Below, in pieces: positions 43,902 through 52,813 of a stretch of DNA of 64,000 nt. The position numbers were made by a program, and so were the translations under genes. Source of the DNA: JAFAXD01 sp051985675 (GTDB lineage: Bacteria; Pseudomonadota; Alphaproteobacteria; Rhizobiales; Xanthobacteraceae); contig JBPYFJ010000065.1 in assembly GCA_051985675.1 (NCBI GenBank), positions 1 to 64,000 of the forward strand, given 5' to 3'. Below the pieces are notes generated by a model that saw only the letters and a list, made by a program, of their open reading frames with translations, did not search any database and was not told the DNA's origin. The first letter of the stretch is position 1. The number at the start of each line of letters is the position of its first letter.

Positions 43902-45308
43902 TCATACTTCGGCAGCCGCTCGCTCCACGGCGACGTGAAGGCGCGCCGGCTGCCATAGGCCGGCGACCGCCCCCAGGAGCGACAGAGTGGCGGAGACACC
44001 GGTCGCCGCCACGAAGCCGGTGGTGAAGGCTTTGGCGGACCCGAAACCGCCGACCGCCATGAACACGGCGACCGCGATTGCAATCCCGGTGACCCCGCCG
44101 AGAAAGCGGAACATGTTGAACACGCCGGAGGCCTTGCCGACCTCGGGCCGCGCGACTGAGTTCAGCACGGCGTTCTGCGCGGCGGGCATCGCCATCGAAA
44201 CGCCGGCTCCTGTGATGATCAATGGCGCGACCAGCTCGACGAACGCGAGATCAGGCGCCGCGATCGCGGCGATCCAGGCCATTCCGATGGCCTGCAGGAC
44301 GAGACCGGCCACGACCAACGAGCGCTCCCCGATCCGGTTCACGAGACCGCCGGCGACCGGCGCGACCACAAACAAGGTCGCTGTCCAGGGCAACAGGCGG
44401 AGGCCTGCGCCGAGAGGGCCGTAGCCCTGCGCGGTCTGCAGGAACTGCGGCAGGAAAAACAGAACGCCGTACATTCCGGCCGAGTAGAGGAAGCAGGCGC
44501 CGACGCCGGACGAGAAGGCGCGGGCGCTGAAGAGCCGCATCGGCACCATTGGCGCCCGGGCGCGCAATTCCCACACGACGAAGCCTGCGGCGAGGACGAG
44601 ACCCGCCCCCAGCGCCGCGAGCACCTCGCGGCTGCCCCAGCCCGCCACGTTTCCCTGCATCAGGCCGAATACCAGCCCGAGCGCGGCGCCGGTCACCAGG
44701 ACGACGCCGGCACCGTCGACGGCTGTTCCAGGGCCGAAGCTCTCTGGAACGCGACGGTACGCCAACGGAATGACAATGAAGCCGATCGGGATGTTGATCC
44801 AGAAGATCCACTGCCAAGCGGCCCCCTGAGCGATTGCACCGCCCACAATCGGGCCGGCGATGAGCGCGAGCCCGGTCACGCCACTGAAGATCCCCAGCGC
44901 CTTGGCGCGTTCCTGGGGCGGAAAGGTTGCACTTAGGAGCGCCATCGCGATCGGCATGATGAGCGCGGCGCCGGCGCCCTGGGCCGCGCGGGCGCCGATC
45001 AGCCAACCCACGCTGCCGGCCAGCGCGCAGGCCGCCGAAGCGGCCACGAACAGCACGAGCCCGGCAATGAACACGCGCCGGCGGCCGAAGCGGTCGCCCA
45101 TAGCGGCGCCGGTGAGCAGCAGCACGGCGAAGCTCAGGTTGTAGGCGTTCATGGTCCACTCCAGCGCCTCGATCGAGGCGTGAAGCTCAGTGCGCATGGT
45201 GTTCAGCGCAGTTGCCACCACCATGGCGTCGAGCACGGCCATCAGCGAACCGGCCGACGTCAGGGCGAGCACCCAGATCTTGGTGGCGCCGTCGTTTGTA
45301 TCAGGCAT
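43902..45308 (-). CDS. MFS efflux transporter, DHA2 (EmrB/QacA) type
   Basis: 468-residue exporter with 14 predicted helices. Motif A GDRFGRRRVFIAG between helices 2 and 3, LDAMVVATALNTM in helix 1 (motif D1) and GAWQW-type motif WQWIFWINIPIG typical of DHA2. Its substrate would be a drug or toxic organic compound, driven by proton. ATG at 45308 (MPDTND) begins the first helix. Downstream of the ABM-domain gene by 40 bases, same strand, so one transcript is likely. Confidence 0.9.
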   Translation of the reverse strand: MPDTNDGATKIWVLALTSAGSLMAVLDAMVVATALNTMRTELHASIEALEWTMNAYNLSFAVLLLTGAAMGDRFGRRRVFIAGLVLFVAASAACALAGSVGWLIGARAAQGAGAALIMPIAMALLSATFPPQERAKALGIFSGVTGLALIAGPIVGGAIAQGAAWQWIFWINIPIGFIVIPLAYRRVPESFGPGTAVDGAGVVLVTGAALGLVFGLMQGNVAGWGSREVLAALGAGLVLAAGFVVWELRARAPMVPMRLFSARAFSSGVGACFLYSAGMYGVLFFLPQFLQTAQGYGPLGAGLRLLPWTATLFVVAPVAGGLVNRIGERSLVVAGLVLQAIGMAWIAAIAAPDLAFVELVAPLIITGAGVSMAMPAAQNAVLNSVARPEVGKASGVFNMFRFLGGVTGIAIAVAVFMAVGGFGSAKAFTTGFVAATGVSATLSLLGAVAGLWQPARLHVAVERAAAEV

Positions 45309-45348
45309 GGGTTGGCATCCTTCCGATCGCGGTTGACGTCGGTCTGGG

Positions 45349-45789
45349 TCATGCGTGGAGGACGAAAGGCACATCACATTCAAACGCCTCGAACTTCGCC
45401 AGCGCAGTGATGTGCGCAAAGTACGGGCCCAGCGCGGGATTCTGGCGAAACGCCTCGATATCCCTGCTGCTTCGCCACTGCGAGTAGATGACCACCCGCC
45501 GGCCATCCTTGCTGCTGAGCAGATTGGTCGAAATCCATCCAGGCGATTTGCTGAACACGCTTTCGGTGCCATCTTTGAGAAGCTCGACCAGCTTCTGCTG
45601 GTTCTCAGCTTCGACGCTGAAGACATTGATCAAGGTCGTGATGCCGGCATCCGCGCGAATTGTCGTTGCCATGTCTGGGCTCCTGGTTTGGCTTTGGGCT
45701 GGGACAGCGTGCGCGACAACCGCGACGCCGGAAGCAATGCTCGTAGCGACGAACGAACGGCGGGACGGCTTGGCTTGGATGGCATGCAT
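45349..45789 (-). CDS. Tat-exported ABM-domain (quinol monooxygenase-like) protein
   Basis: 146 residues: a leader MHAIQAKPSRRSFVATSIAS with an SRRSFVA twin-arginine motif, ending near AQSQ, then an antibiotic-biosynthesis-monooxygenase (ferredoxin-like) domain (about 45-140: LINVFSVEAENQQKLVELLK, PGWISTNLLSSKDGRRVVIYSQW). An internal ATG at 45672 with GGAG upstream could make a cytosolic form. The domain folds quinones or small ligands without metal; function here unknown. ATG 45789 follows AAGGA by 7 bases. Precedes the MFS gene. Confidence 0.78.
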   Translation of the reverse strand: MHAIQAKPSRRSFVATSIASGVAVVAHAVPAQSQTRSPDMATTIRADAGITTLINVFSVEAENQQKLVELLKDGTESVFSKSPGWISTNLLSSKDGRRVVIYSQWRSSRDIEAFRQNPALGPYFAHITALAKFEAFECDVPFVLHA

Positions 45790-45843
45790 GGGGCGTTCCT
45801 TTCGGGGCGTTGGCGTTGCCGGGTGGTCACGATTTCGCCGTTT

Positions 45844-45870
45844 GTCGGAGGCGTGATCGTGCCCGTGACA
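45844..45870 (-). promoter_or_regulatory. Candidate ECF41-type promoter of the ABM-MFS operon
   Basis: On the minus strand TGTCACG (45870-45864), then exactly 16 bases, then CGAC (45847-45844). The promoter reported for ECF41 sigma factors is TGTCACA-N16-CGTC, so this has one mismatch in each box. It points toward the ABM start 55 bases away. The sigma gene at 46009 is divergent and carries the SnoaL-like tail of that group. Confidence 0.5.
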
Positions 45871-46008
45871 CCAGGACGATCCGGAAGGGCAGTTCGAACC
45901 GGCGAAAAAAATATTTTTGAGCAATTCTTTTCGACACCCTGAAACGTCTAGGGGATGCAGGCCATCATCCGGGCTGCGGCCAACTGGAGCACAAGGGGGC
46001 AATGACGC

Positions 46009-46908
46009 ATGAGTTCGCCAATGCCTGATACGTCAGCCGATCGCGCGCAGTTCGACCGTGTGCTCGCCGAGCTGCGGCCAAAACTGCATCGCTACTGTGC
46101 GCGTATGACCGGCTCGGTCATCGACGGCGAGGACGTGGTGCAGGAAGCGCTCGTGAAGGCGATCGAAGCGCTGCCGCGCACCGGATCGATTGAAAACCCG
46201 GAGGGCTGGCTGTTTCGCATCGCCCACAATGCGGCGCTCGACTATCTGCGGCGCCGTGCGCGCCAGGACGCCGCGCATGCGCACGAGGACATGGATATGA
46301 TTGCTGATCCGGCCGACCCCGTTCGCGATCATCAAATCGCAGCGGCGGGCTTGCGGACCTTCATGCGGCTTCCGGCGGCGCAGCGCGGCGTCGTCATTCT
46401 GACCGACGTGCTTGGCTACTCTCCGCAGGAAATCGGCGACGTCATCGGCAGCAGTGTCGCAGCGGTAAAATCCGCGTTGCAGCGCGGACGCGCACGCTTG
46501 CGCGAATTCGCGCAGGAGCCCGACGATCGTCCACCTCCGGTGCTATCGGAGCGCGAGCGCGCACGGCTGACGACCTACGTCGAGCGCTTCAATGCGCGCG
46601 ATTTCGACGCGGTGCGCAGCATGCTCGCCGACGACGTGAAGCTCGACCTCGTCAACAGGCTGCGCTTGGCCGGCCGCACCGAGGTGGGCGCTTACTTCAC
46701 CAACTATGGGCGCGTCCACAACTGGCGCTTCGTTCCCGGATTCGTCGAGGGGCGCCCGGCCATCCTGGTGAGCGATCCCAACGATGCGTCCGACCGCACC
46801 AAGTACTTCATCCTGCTGACATGGTCCGACGATGGCCTCGTCGGCATCCGGGATTTCTTGTTTGCGAGCTATGCGATGGACGGCGCCGAGCTTACAATGC
46901 TGGGATGA
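46009..46908 (+). CDS. ECF sigma factor with SnoaL-like C-terminal domain
   Basis: 299 residues. Sigma-2 region (about 15-80: ELRPKLHRYCARMTG, DVVQEALVKAIEAL, NPEGWLFRIAHNAALDYLRRRA), sigma-4 region (about 115-175: GVVILTDVLGYSPQEIGDVIG), then a C-terminal NTF2/SnoaL-like domain (about 185-299: RARLTTYVERFNARDFDAVRSML) that in ECF41-type factors regulates the sigma activity, and no anti-sigma gene is seen. I cannot find the DGGGK/NPDKL motifs of classic ECF41, so the exact subgroup is open. Divergent from the ABM gene. Confidence 0.88.
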   Translation: MSSPMPDTSADRAQFDRVLAELRPKLHRYCARMTGSVIDGEDVVQEALVKAIEALPRTGSIENPEGWLFRIAHNAALDYLRRRARQDAAHAHEDMDMIADPADPVRDHQIAAAGLRTFMRLPAAQRGVVILTDVLGYSPQEIGDVIGSSVAAVKSALQRGRARLREFAQEPDDRPPPVLSERERARLTTYVERFNARDFDAVRSMLADDVKLDLVNRLRLAGRTEVGAYFTNYGRVHNWRFVPGFVEGRPAILVSDPNDASDRTKYFILLTWSDDGLVGIRDFLFASYAMDGAELTMLG

Positions 46909-46952
46909 GCGCCATCTCGGCGCGCCGTTTTGCATTGCTGACGTCTTTCGGC

Positions 46953-47067
46953 GCAAATTCTCATCCAAGCCCGCTTGGGGCCAAAAAGATTTGTGTTGTC
47001 AGCGTGTTGCTTTGATGAGGAAATGGCCGGCAAATTCTCATCCAAGGGCCGCAAATTCTCACCCAAG
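46953..47067. repeat. Three 17-base direct repeats
   Basis: GCAAATTCTCATCCAAG at 46953-46969 and 47030-47046, and GCAAATTCTCACCCAAG at 47051-47067 (one mismatch). They lie in the 262-base gap between the sigma gene and the binding-protein gene (47171), and the last ends 103 bases before its start. They may be regulator-binding sites; the unequal spacing (77 and 21 bases) argues against a simple satellite. Confidence 0.65.
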
Positions 47068-47170
47068 GACGCTGATTCTCGTCGGCGTCCGCCCGTCGCA
47101 TGGAACGCTCCTGCGATCGTGTACTATGATCGGGCGCGAACCTACAAAAGCGTGCGCAGAGAGGGACGCA

Positions 47171-48121
47171 ATGACATCGAGGATTGCAATCGCCGCCGTG
47201 GCGGCCGCGGTGGCGCTGAGCTTTCAGCCCGCTTACGCGCTCGACACCATCCGAGTCGGGAAATCAGTGCCGATCGCATGGACGTTTACGCCGCTCGACA
47301 TCGGCGTTGAAACCGGAATCTGGGAGAAGCACGGGCTCAAGCTTGATATCACGAGCTTCGGCGGCGACGCCAAGGTGCAGCAGGCCTTGGCAGCGAACGG
47401 CGTTGATTTCGCGCTCGGTAGCGGTCCGGGCATGGGCTTCGCCGCCAAGGGCGTGCCCGCCAAGGCGGTCGCGGCATTCGCGGGTCAGCCCGACAACATC
47501 TCGATCGTGATCGGCGCAAACGCGCCCTACAACGACATCAAGGAGATGAAAGGCAAGAAATTCGCTGTCACGACCGTCGGCTCGCTGACCGAATGGCTGC
47601 TCCACCGCGCCGCACTCGCACAGGGCTGGAAGTACAGCGATCTCGTGGCGGTGCCGCTCGGCAGTTTCGAAACCAACTATGCGGCGTTCAAGACCGGTCA
47701 GGTTGACGGCATCATGCTCGCGACCGAGACAAGTATGATGCTGGCCGAGAAGAAGGAAGCCAAGATCATCGCCAACATGGGGGCGTTCGCGCCGAAATTT
47801 CACACCCACGTGATCTACGCGCGCGACGAGCTGATCGACAAGAATCCGGATTTGATCAAGCGCTTCCTCGCGGGCTGGTTCGAGACCATCGCATGGATCA
47901 AGGCCAACAAGGACAAGAGCGTCGAGATCTCGGCGCGCGTGCTCAAGCTCGACAAGGACGTGGTCAGCCGCGCCTACGACATCGAGATCGCCATGATGCA
48001 GGACAACGGCCGCTTTGACCCGGAAGCCATCAAGGTGATCAAGTCGTCGCTGGTCGATATGCACATTCTCGACGCCGAGCCAGCCGACGCCCAGATGTTC
48101 ACCACCAAGTTCGTTCAGTGA
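47171..48121 (+). CDS. SsuA/TauA-like ABC transporter binding protein
   Basis: 316 residues with signal peptide (SRIAIAAVAAAVALSFQPAYA) and an NMT1/SsuA fold: DTIRVGKSVPIAWTF, GIWEKHGLKLDI, VQQALAANGVDFALGSGP, IKEMKGKKFAVTTVGS. Likely binds a sulfonate or other small organic anion. Start ATG 47171 with GAGGGA upstream. It faces the permease gene convergently, overlapping its 3' end by 7 bases, unusual for a binding protein, which is normally co-transcribed. Confidence 0.87.
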   Translation: MTSRIAIAAVAAAVALSFQPAYALDTIRVGKSVPIAWTFTPLDIGVETGIWEKHGLKLDITSFGGDAKVQQALAANGVDFALGSGPGMGFAAKGVPAKAVAAFAGQPDNISIVIGANAPYNDIKEMKGKKFAVTTVGSLTEWLLHRAALAQGWKYSDLVAVPLGSFETNYAAFKTGQVDGIMLATETSMMLAEKKEAKIIANMGAFAPKFHTHVIYARDELIDKNPDLIKRFLAGWFETIAWIKANKDKSVEISARVLKLDKDVVSRAYDIEIAMMQDNGRFDPEAIKVIKSSLVDMHILDAEPADAQMFTTKFVQ

Positions 48122-48939
48122 TGGTGGGCGCGCCAGAATGACGCGCGCCGCTCTGCGAGCCGGACGGTTTCGTTCAGCACCACGGCCATCAGCGCCAGCA
48201 TGGCGACGAGGGTGAAGGTCGCCGGCGGATCGAAGCTGTCGGCGAACAGGCGGGCGTAATAGCCGACGCCTCCGGTCGAGACATAGAGCTCGGCCAGAAG
48301 GACGCCGAGTAGCGTTCCCGACATCGCGAGCCGCAGCCCGGTGAACAGGCTCGGCGTCATGTGCGGGAGCACGACCCGGCGGATCGTCTGCAGCCTGGTC
48401 GCGCCCATGGAGCGGGCGGCGGTGAGGTGGGCGGCCTCCACGCTCTGCACCCCGGCGACCACGTTGAGGATGATCGGAAAGATGCCGTGGCTCACGCCGA
48501 ACGCGATTTTGGACCCGGCACCGATGCCGAAATAGAGCACGAACAGCGGCAGGATGGTGACCTGAGGAATCGCATAGAGCAGCAGCACGAGCGGCAATGT
48601 GGCGCGTCGGGCAAAGCCGCTGAGCCCGATTGGCAGTCCGATCACAACGCCGGCGGCGACGGCAAGCACGAACGCGATTACCAGTTCGATGAACGAGGCT
48701 TGCAGCGCGGTCTGCACGCCGGGATCGCTGAGCACGCGCGGCATTGCCTGAATGATCGCGGACGGCGGGCTGAGAAAATTGGGATCGAGCACGGTATGAC
48801 CGGCGAGTTCCCAGAGGACAAACACCAGGACCACGACGGCGAGGCGTGCGACGGCCGGATTGCGCCGCAGGAAGGCCCACGTGGCGGACCCGGGTTCCGC
48901 GGCGCTCCGCGGGTGTGAAGTGACGGCGGCGTTGCTCAC
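48115..48939 (-). CDS. ABC transporter permease, SsuC/TauC type
   Basis: 274-residue inner-membrane permease with about 6 helices. The ATPase-contact loop is RSMGATRLQTIRRVVLPHMTPSLFTGLRLA read as ARSMGATRLQTIRRVVLP with the EAA-like Gly. Paired with the permease upstream (48936-49706), so the importer has a heterodimeric pore. Overlaps the upstream gene by 4 bases and the convergent binding-protein gene by 7. Confidence 0.9.
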   Translation of the reverse strand: MSNAAVTSHPRSAAEPGSATWAFLRRNPAVARLAVVVLVFVLWELAGHTVLDPNFLSPPSAIIQAMPRVLSDPGVQTALQASFIELVIAFVLAVAAGVVIGLPIGLSGFARRATLPLVLLLYAIPQVTILPLFVLYFGIGAGSKIAFGVSHGIFPIILNVVAGVQSVEAAHLTAARSMGATRLQTIRRVVLPHMTPSLFTGLRLAMSGTLLGVLLAELYVSTGGVGYYARLFADSFDPPATFTLVAMLALMAVVLNETVRLAERRASFWRAHHH

Positions 48940-49706
48940 GCGGCCCCCCGCCGTTCGCCAAACCGGCGCTGCATCTGGCTCAGGGTGACGTTAAGGATCA
49001 ACGCCAGGATGATCACGAACACGATGTAGGCGAACATCTCGGCCGTGTTCATGCCCTCGGCGAGATACACGATCCGGCTGCCGAGCCCGCGCAGTCCGGC
49101 GATCATCTCGCTGCCCAGGATCGCCAGAAAACCGATGGTGCAGCCGATCCGCAAACCGGTCACGATCACCGGCAGCGCGGCCGGCAGCAGTACCCGGCGA
49201 AACATCTGACGCTCGCTCGCCCCCATCGAGCGCGCCACGGTGACGAAGCGCGGGTCGACTTGGCTGATGCCGCCGATGGTGTTGAGCGCAATCGGAAAGA
49301 ACGCATAGGCCGCGCCAAAGGCGATCTTCGATTCGATCCCGATGCCGAAAAACAAAATGAACAGCGGCAGAAACACCACCAGCGGAACCGCAAACACACT
49401 GGCGAGCAGCGGCTCGAACACCACGACTGCATAGCGGGACCGGCCGACCAGATATCCGATCGTCAACCCGCAGGTGCTCGCGATTGCGACCGCGACCAAG
49501 AGTTCGAACAGCGTGACGCCGAGGTTGCCGTAGAATGCGCTCGACTGCACGATGCCGAGGAACTTGTCGAACACATTCGGAAGCTTGGGGAGAAATATCG
49601 GGCTGACGAGGCCGTTGCGGCCGACGTAGTACCAGAGCGCGATCACCACGATCACGAACGCGGCCTGGATCGCGCGCGCCTGCCAGTCGAATTTGGCGGT
49701 TTTCAT
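48936..49706 (-). CDS. ABC transporter permease, SsuC/TauC type
   Basis: 256-residue permease, paralogous to the neighbouring one, with the loop ARSMGASERQMFRRVLLPAA. Leading segment QARAIQAAFVIVVIALWYYVG is helix 1. It overlaps both neighbours by 4 bases, so all three minus-strand genes are translationally coupled. Confidence 0.9.
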   Translation of the reverse strand: MKTAKFDWQARAIQAAFVIVVIALWYYVGRNGLVSPIFLPKLPNVFDKFLGIVQSSAFYGNLGVTLFELLVAVAIASTCGLTIGYLVGRSRYAVVVFEPLLASVFAVPLVVFLPLFILFFGIGIESKIAFGAAYAFFPIALNTIGGISQVDPRFVTVARSMGASERQMFRRVLLPAALPVIVTGLRIGCTIGFLAILGSEMIAGLRGLGSRIVYLAEGMNTAEMFAYIVFVIILALILNVTLSQMQRRFGERRGAA

Positions 49707-50572
49707 CGCGCGCTTCCGATCACACCGTCAGGCTGGCCCGCGACGGCGCGCCGCTCCCGGTCGCGCGCCGCGGCCTTGCCGACGAAGCCGCCGACCGTCT
49801 TCTCGATCTCACCGCGCAGCAGCGCGTAGAGCTCATTGCGCAGGTCGGAAAATGCAGACGAGGTTGTGAAACTCGGCTCGCGCGGGTGCGCCGCCTTGAC
49901 GTCGATCGTGGCCTTGATTTCGGCTGGCCGCGCGGTCATCACCACCACGCGATCAGCCAGGAACACGGCCTCCGACAGACTGTGGGTGACGAACACAATC
50001 GTCTTGTTCGTTGTGGCGAGCAGCACCGACAGTTCTTCGCCCAGATAGGTACGGGTCTGCTCGTCGAGCGCCGCGAACGGCTCGTCCATCAATAGAATGT
50101 CCGTGCGCAGGCTGAGCGCGCGTGCGAGCGAGGCGCGCTGCTTCATTCCGCCCGACAGTTGGTGCGGATAGTTGTTAGCGAAATCCGTGAGCCCAACGGC
50201 CTCAATCGCGTCCATGGCCCGCGCGCGCCGCTCCGTGGCCGGCACGCCCTGAAATTCGAGGCCGACCATGATGTTGTCGAGGATCGTGTTCCAGGGGAAC
50301 AAGGTATTTTCCTGGAACACGTAGGCGATCTCTCTGGGAGCGGGCCCGTGCACGGGATGCCCGTTGACCCGGACCTCGCCCGCGGTCGGCGCCACCAGGC
50401 CGCCGATGATGTTGAGCAACGTGCTCTTGCCGCAGCCGCTCGGGCCGATCAGGCATAAGAGTTCGCCCTTGCGCACGCCCAGCGAGACCGCATTGAGGGT
50501 CTTGACCACGCCTTCGTCCGGCCGCGCGTAGGCGTGCGAAACGGTTGCGACCGCAATCGCGTCCGGTGTCAC
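49703..50572 (-). CDS. ABC transporter ATPase, SsuB/TauB type
   Basis: 289-residue ATPase: Walker A GPSGCGKST, Q-loop YVFQENTLFPWN, signature LSGGMKQRASLARAL, Walker B LLMDEPFAALDEQTR. The 35-40 residues beyond the domain are extra. First gene of the minus-strand operon with two permeases; its binding protein is most likely the convergent gene at 47171. Confidence 0.92.
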   Translation of the reverse strand: MTPDAIAVATVSHAYARPDEGVVKTLNAVSLGVRKGELLCLIGPSGCGKSTLLNIIGGLVAPTAGEVRVNGHPVHGPAPREIAYVFQENTLFPWNTILDNIMVGLEFQGVPATERRARAMDAIEAVGLTDFANNYPHQLSGGMKQRASLARALSLRTDILLMDEPFAALDEQTRTYLGEELSVLLATTNKTIVFVTHSLSEAVFLADRVVVMTARPAEIKATIDVKAAHPREPSFTTSSAFSDLRNELYALLRGEIEKTVGGFVGKAAARDRERRAVAGQPDGVIGSAR

Positions 50573-50746
50573 GTCAGAATACCCGCGACCGCATGGCCTG
50601 AAATTCGGCAGGCTTCATCATCGACGCACGATCCCCCCGATCGCCGCACGGACCCTGCCAACCGCTACCTGCGCCGTCAAGGCATGGCCCGTTCGTCGCT
50701 GGGAGCGGCGCGGTAACCTCGGCGATGCCTGTAGGTGCGAGGCAAC

Positions 50747-51763
50747 TCAATACGCCGAATTGTATTTCGCTGCGCTCCCCTTGAGCTCGTCGAGCGCAGC
50801 CTTCGGGTCATAGCCTGCCTTGCGCATCGGTTCGGCCCATTCCCCGATCAGCGGCTGAGCCGCCGCGCGCCACAGCGCGAATTGGTCGGGTGTGAGCGGA
50901 TAAACCTCCTGGCCTGCGATCGCCTTGATCTTGTCGCGCCCGCCGGCTTCGAAGTCCGCCCAGGGCGTAGCGATTTTGAGCGCCCATTCTGTCGTGCAAT
51001 GGTCGTCGATCACCTTCTTCTGCGCAGGCGACATTGCTTCGTACTTGGCCTTGTTCATCACCCACGTCTGCACGCTGGTATAGAGCGCGGTGTCGATGTG
51101 ATACTTGAGCACCTTGTCCATGCCGAACAGCACAATCGAGCCCCACGGAAAGGTAATCCCGTCGGCCACGTTCTTCTCCAGAACGTCGCGTGCTTCGACC
51201 GCTGAGGCCTGCACGTTCGCGCCGCCGAGCAGCGTCACGAAGCGCGCAATGGTCGCGCCCGCTGGCCGGATCTTCATGCCGGCCACGTCGGCGGGGACAA
51301 CGATCTTCTTCCTTGTTGAATGGAACGTGCCGGGATCGTGCACGAACGCGAGGCAGAACCGCACCTCCGCCATCTCCTTTGGGGCGTATTTGCGATACCA
51401 GCTGTCGAGTGCTGCGCTACCCTCTTTGGCGTTGGCGAGCAGGAACGGCAGCTCGCCTGCGGCGATCACCGGAAAGCGCCCGGGCGTATAGCCGGGATTG
51501 GCATAGGTGATGTCCGCGATGCCGTCGCGCGCCATGTCATAGTGGTCGAACGCCTTGCCAAGCTGTTGTGCCGGATAGATCGTAATGTTTATCGTGCCGT
51601 TGGATGCCTTCTTGATCGAGTCCGCCCATTGCTCGGACGCTTTCACGATCGGATGAGTGGCCGGCACCCAATGGGAAAACTTCAAGTCGACAGGCTTGTC
51701 TTGTGCGAGCGCCGCTCCGATTCCGCTTGCGAGCGCGAGCGCCACCGCCGTCAGGTGCTTCAT
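50747..51763 (-). CDS. TRAP transporter substrate-binding protein, DctP type
   Basis: 338 residues with signal peptide (MKHLTAVALALASGIGAALAQ) and a DctP-fold: LKFSHWVPATHPIVKASEQW, ITIYPAQQLGKAFDHYD, and MKIRPAGATIARFVTLLGGANVQ (about 170, with the carboxylate-binding Arg). DctQ and DctM partners are absent near it. Ligand probably a carboxylic acid. Isolated gene upstream of nothing but itself; strand minus. Confidence 0.88.
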   Translation of the reverse strand: MKHLTAVALALASGIGAALAQDKPVDLKFSHWVPATHPIVKASEQWADSIKKASNGTINITIYPAQQLGKAFDHYDMARDGIADITYANPGYTPGRFPVIAAGELPFLLANAKEGSAALDSWYRKYAPKEMAEVRFCLAFVHDPGTFHSTRKKIVVPADVAGMKIRPAGATIARFVTLLGGANVQASAVEARDVLEKNVADGITFPWGSIVLFGMDKVLKYHIDTALYTSVQTWVMNKAKYEAMSPAQKKVIDDHCTTEWALKIATPWADFEAGGRDKIKAIAGQEVYPLTPDQFALWRAAAQPLIGEWAEPMRKAGYDPKAALDELKGSAAKYNSAY

Positions 51764-51841
51764 GGATCCTCCCCGGCCGTTGTTGGTTGCAGGCGATACT
51801 CGCTAACTATACCACAATTGGCGACTGCGGGCTTGCGGGGT

Positions 51842-52813
51842 TCAATAGCCTCGCGCGCGATCGATGACGTGCTGCATCGGCTCTCCGCGCTCAAGCCGGT
51901 CGACCTGCGCCAACACGTTGGTCACCAGAAAACGGGCGTCGGAGGCCGCCGCGTTGTGCGGTGTTATCACGACGCGCGGATGCAACCACAACGGACTGGT
52001 AGCAGGCAACGGCTCCTCCTGGAACACGTCGAGCGTGGCGCCGGCGAGCGCGCCCTCGTCGAGCGCGGCCAGAATGTCGGCATCGACCTGCAATCGTCCT
52101 CGACCAACGTTGATCAGGTGAGCGCCGCCCAGTGGTCCGTCGCGCCGCAGTTTGCGCAGCAGTGCGAGGTTCAACATGCCCTCGGTCGCCGGCGTGAGGG
52201 GCAGCAGCACGACGAGGATTTCACTGCGCGCCAGGAAGCGGTCGAGGGCGGCGGCGCCGTGGTGGCACTCCACACCGGAGATCGATTTGGGCGTGCTGCT
52301 CCAACCCACCACGCGAAAGCTGATGTGCTTGAGCGCCGCGGCGGCGGCGCTGCCAAGGCGGCCGAGCCCCATCACTCCGACCGTGATATCGCTCGCCGGC
52401 GCTTGATCATGGTCGCGCCAGGTGCGCGCACGCTGCTGCGCGTCGTAGAGGCGTTGTCGGCGATGCACCATCAGCACATGCAGCAGCACATACTCCACCA
52501 TGCGGGAGGTGAGGTCGGGATCGACGATACGTACGATCGGAATCAGCGGCAGCGTCGGATCTTGCAGGAGATGGTCGACGCCGGCCCCGAGCGAGAACAC
52601 GGCCTTGAGATTGGGAAAGGACGCGAGCGCACCGGGGGGCGGCTTCCAGGCGCATGCATAGGCGACCTCCTGCGCTGCGTCGATTCGATCAGGCCAGATG
52701 TACACGGGGCGGGCCGGCGCGAGTGCGCGAAATCGGGTAGCCCACGTTTCGGCATTCCAGCCGGTTACGACGATCGCAAGCGCTCCCTTCCCGTCACGGG
52801 CCGGCGCGGTCAT
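51842..52813 (-). CDS. D-2-hydroxyacid dehydrogenase, GhrA-like
   Basis: 323-residue NAD(P)H-dependent enzyme reducing glyoxylate or hydroxypyruvate (GhrA type) or related 2-oxo acids. Nucleotide loop GVMGLGRLGSAAAAAL near 149; catalytic residues are Arg in NVGRGR near 235, Glu in VFQEEPLP and His in TPHNAA. Substrate-side FSLGAGVDHLLQDP near 73. The start overlaps the 3' end of the NUDIX gene by 20 bases, so the two are coupled. Confidence 0.88.
   Translation of the reverse strand: MTAPARDGKGALAIVVTGWNAETWATRFRALAPARPVYIWPDRIDAAQEVAYACAWKPPPGALASFPNLKAVFSLGAGVDHLLQDPTLPLIPIVRIVDPDLTSRMVEYVLLHVLMVHRRQRLYDAQQRARTWRDHDQAPASDITVGVMGLGRLGSAAAAALKHISFRVVGWSSTPKSISGVECHHGAAALDRFLARSEILVVLLPLTPATEGMLNLALLRKLRRDGPLGGAHLINVGRGRLQVDADILAALDEGALAGATLDVFQEEPLPATSPLWLHPRVVITPHNAAASDARFLVTNVLAQVDRLERGEPMQHVIDRARGY

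Noticed and set aside
46009..46908. Target of the NepR-like protein at 17083 being this ECF factor
   Set aside because: The factor has a SnoaL-like tail and is of a different type from EcfG, which NepR binds; no linkage supports the pairing.
47264..48961. 565-codon minus-strand frame
   Set aside because: Covers the binding-protein gene and part of a permease in another frame; unlike any family.
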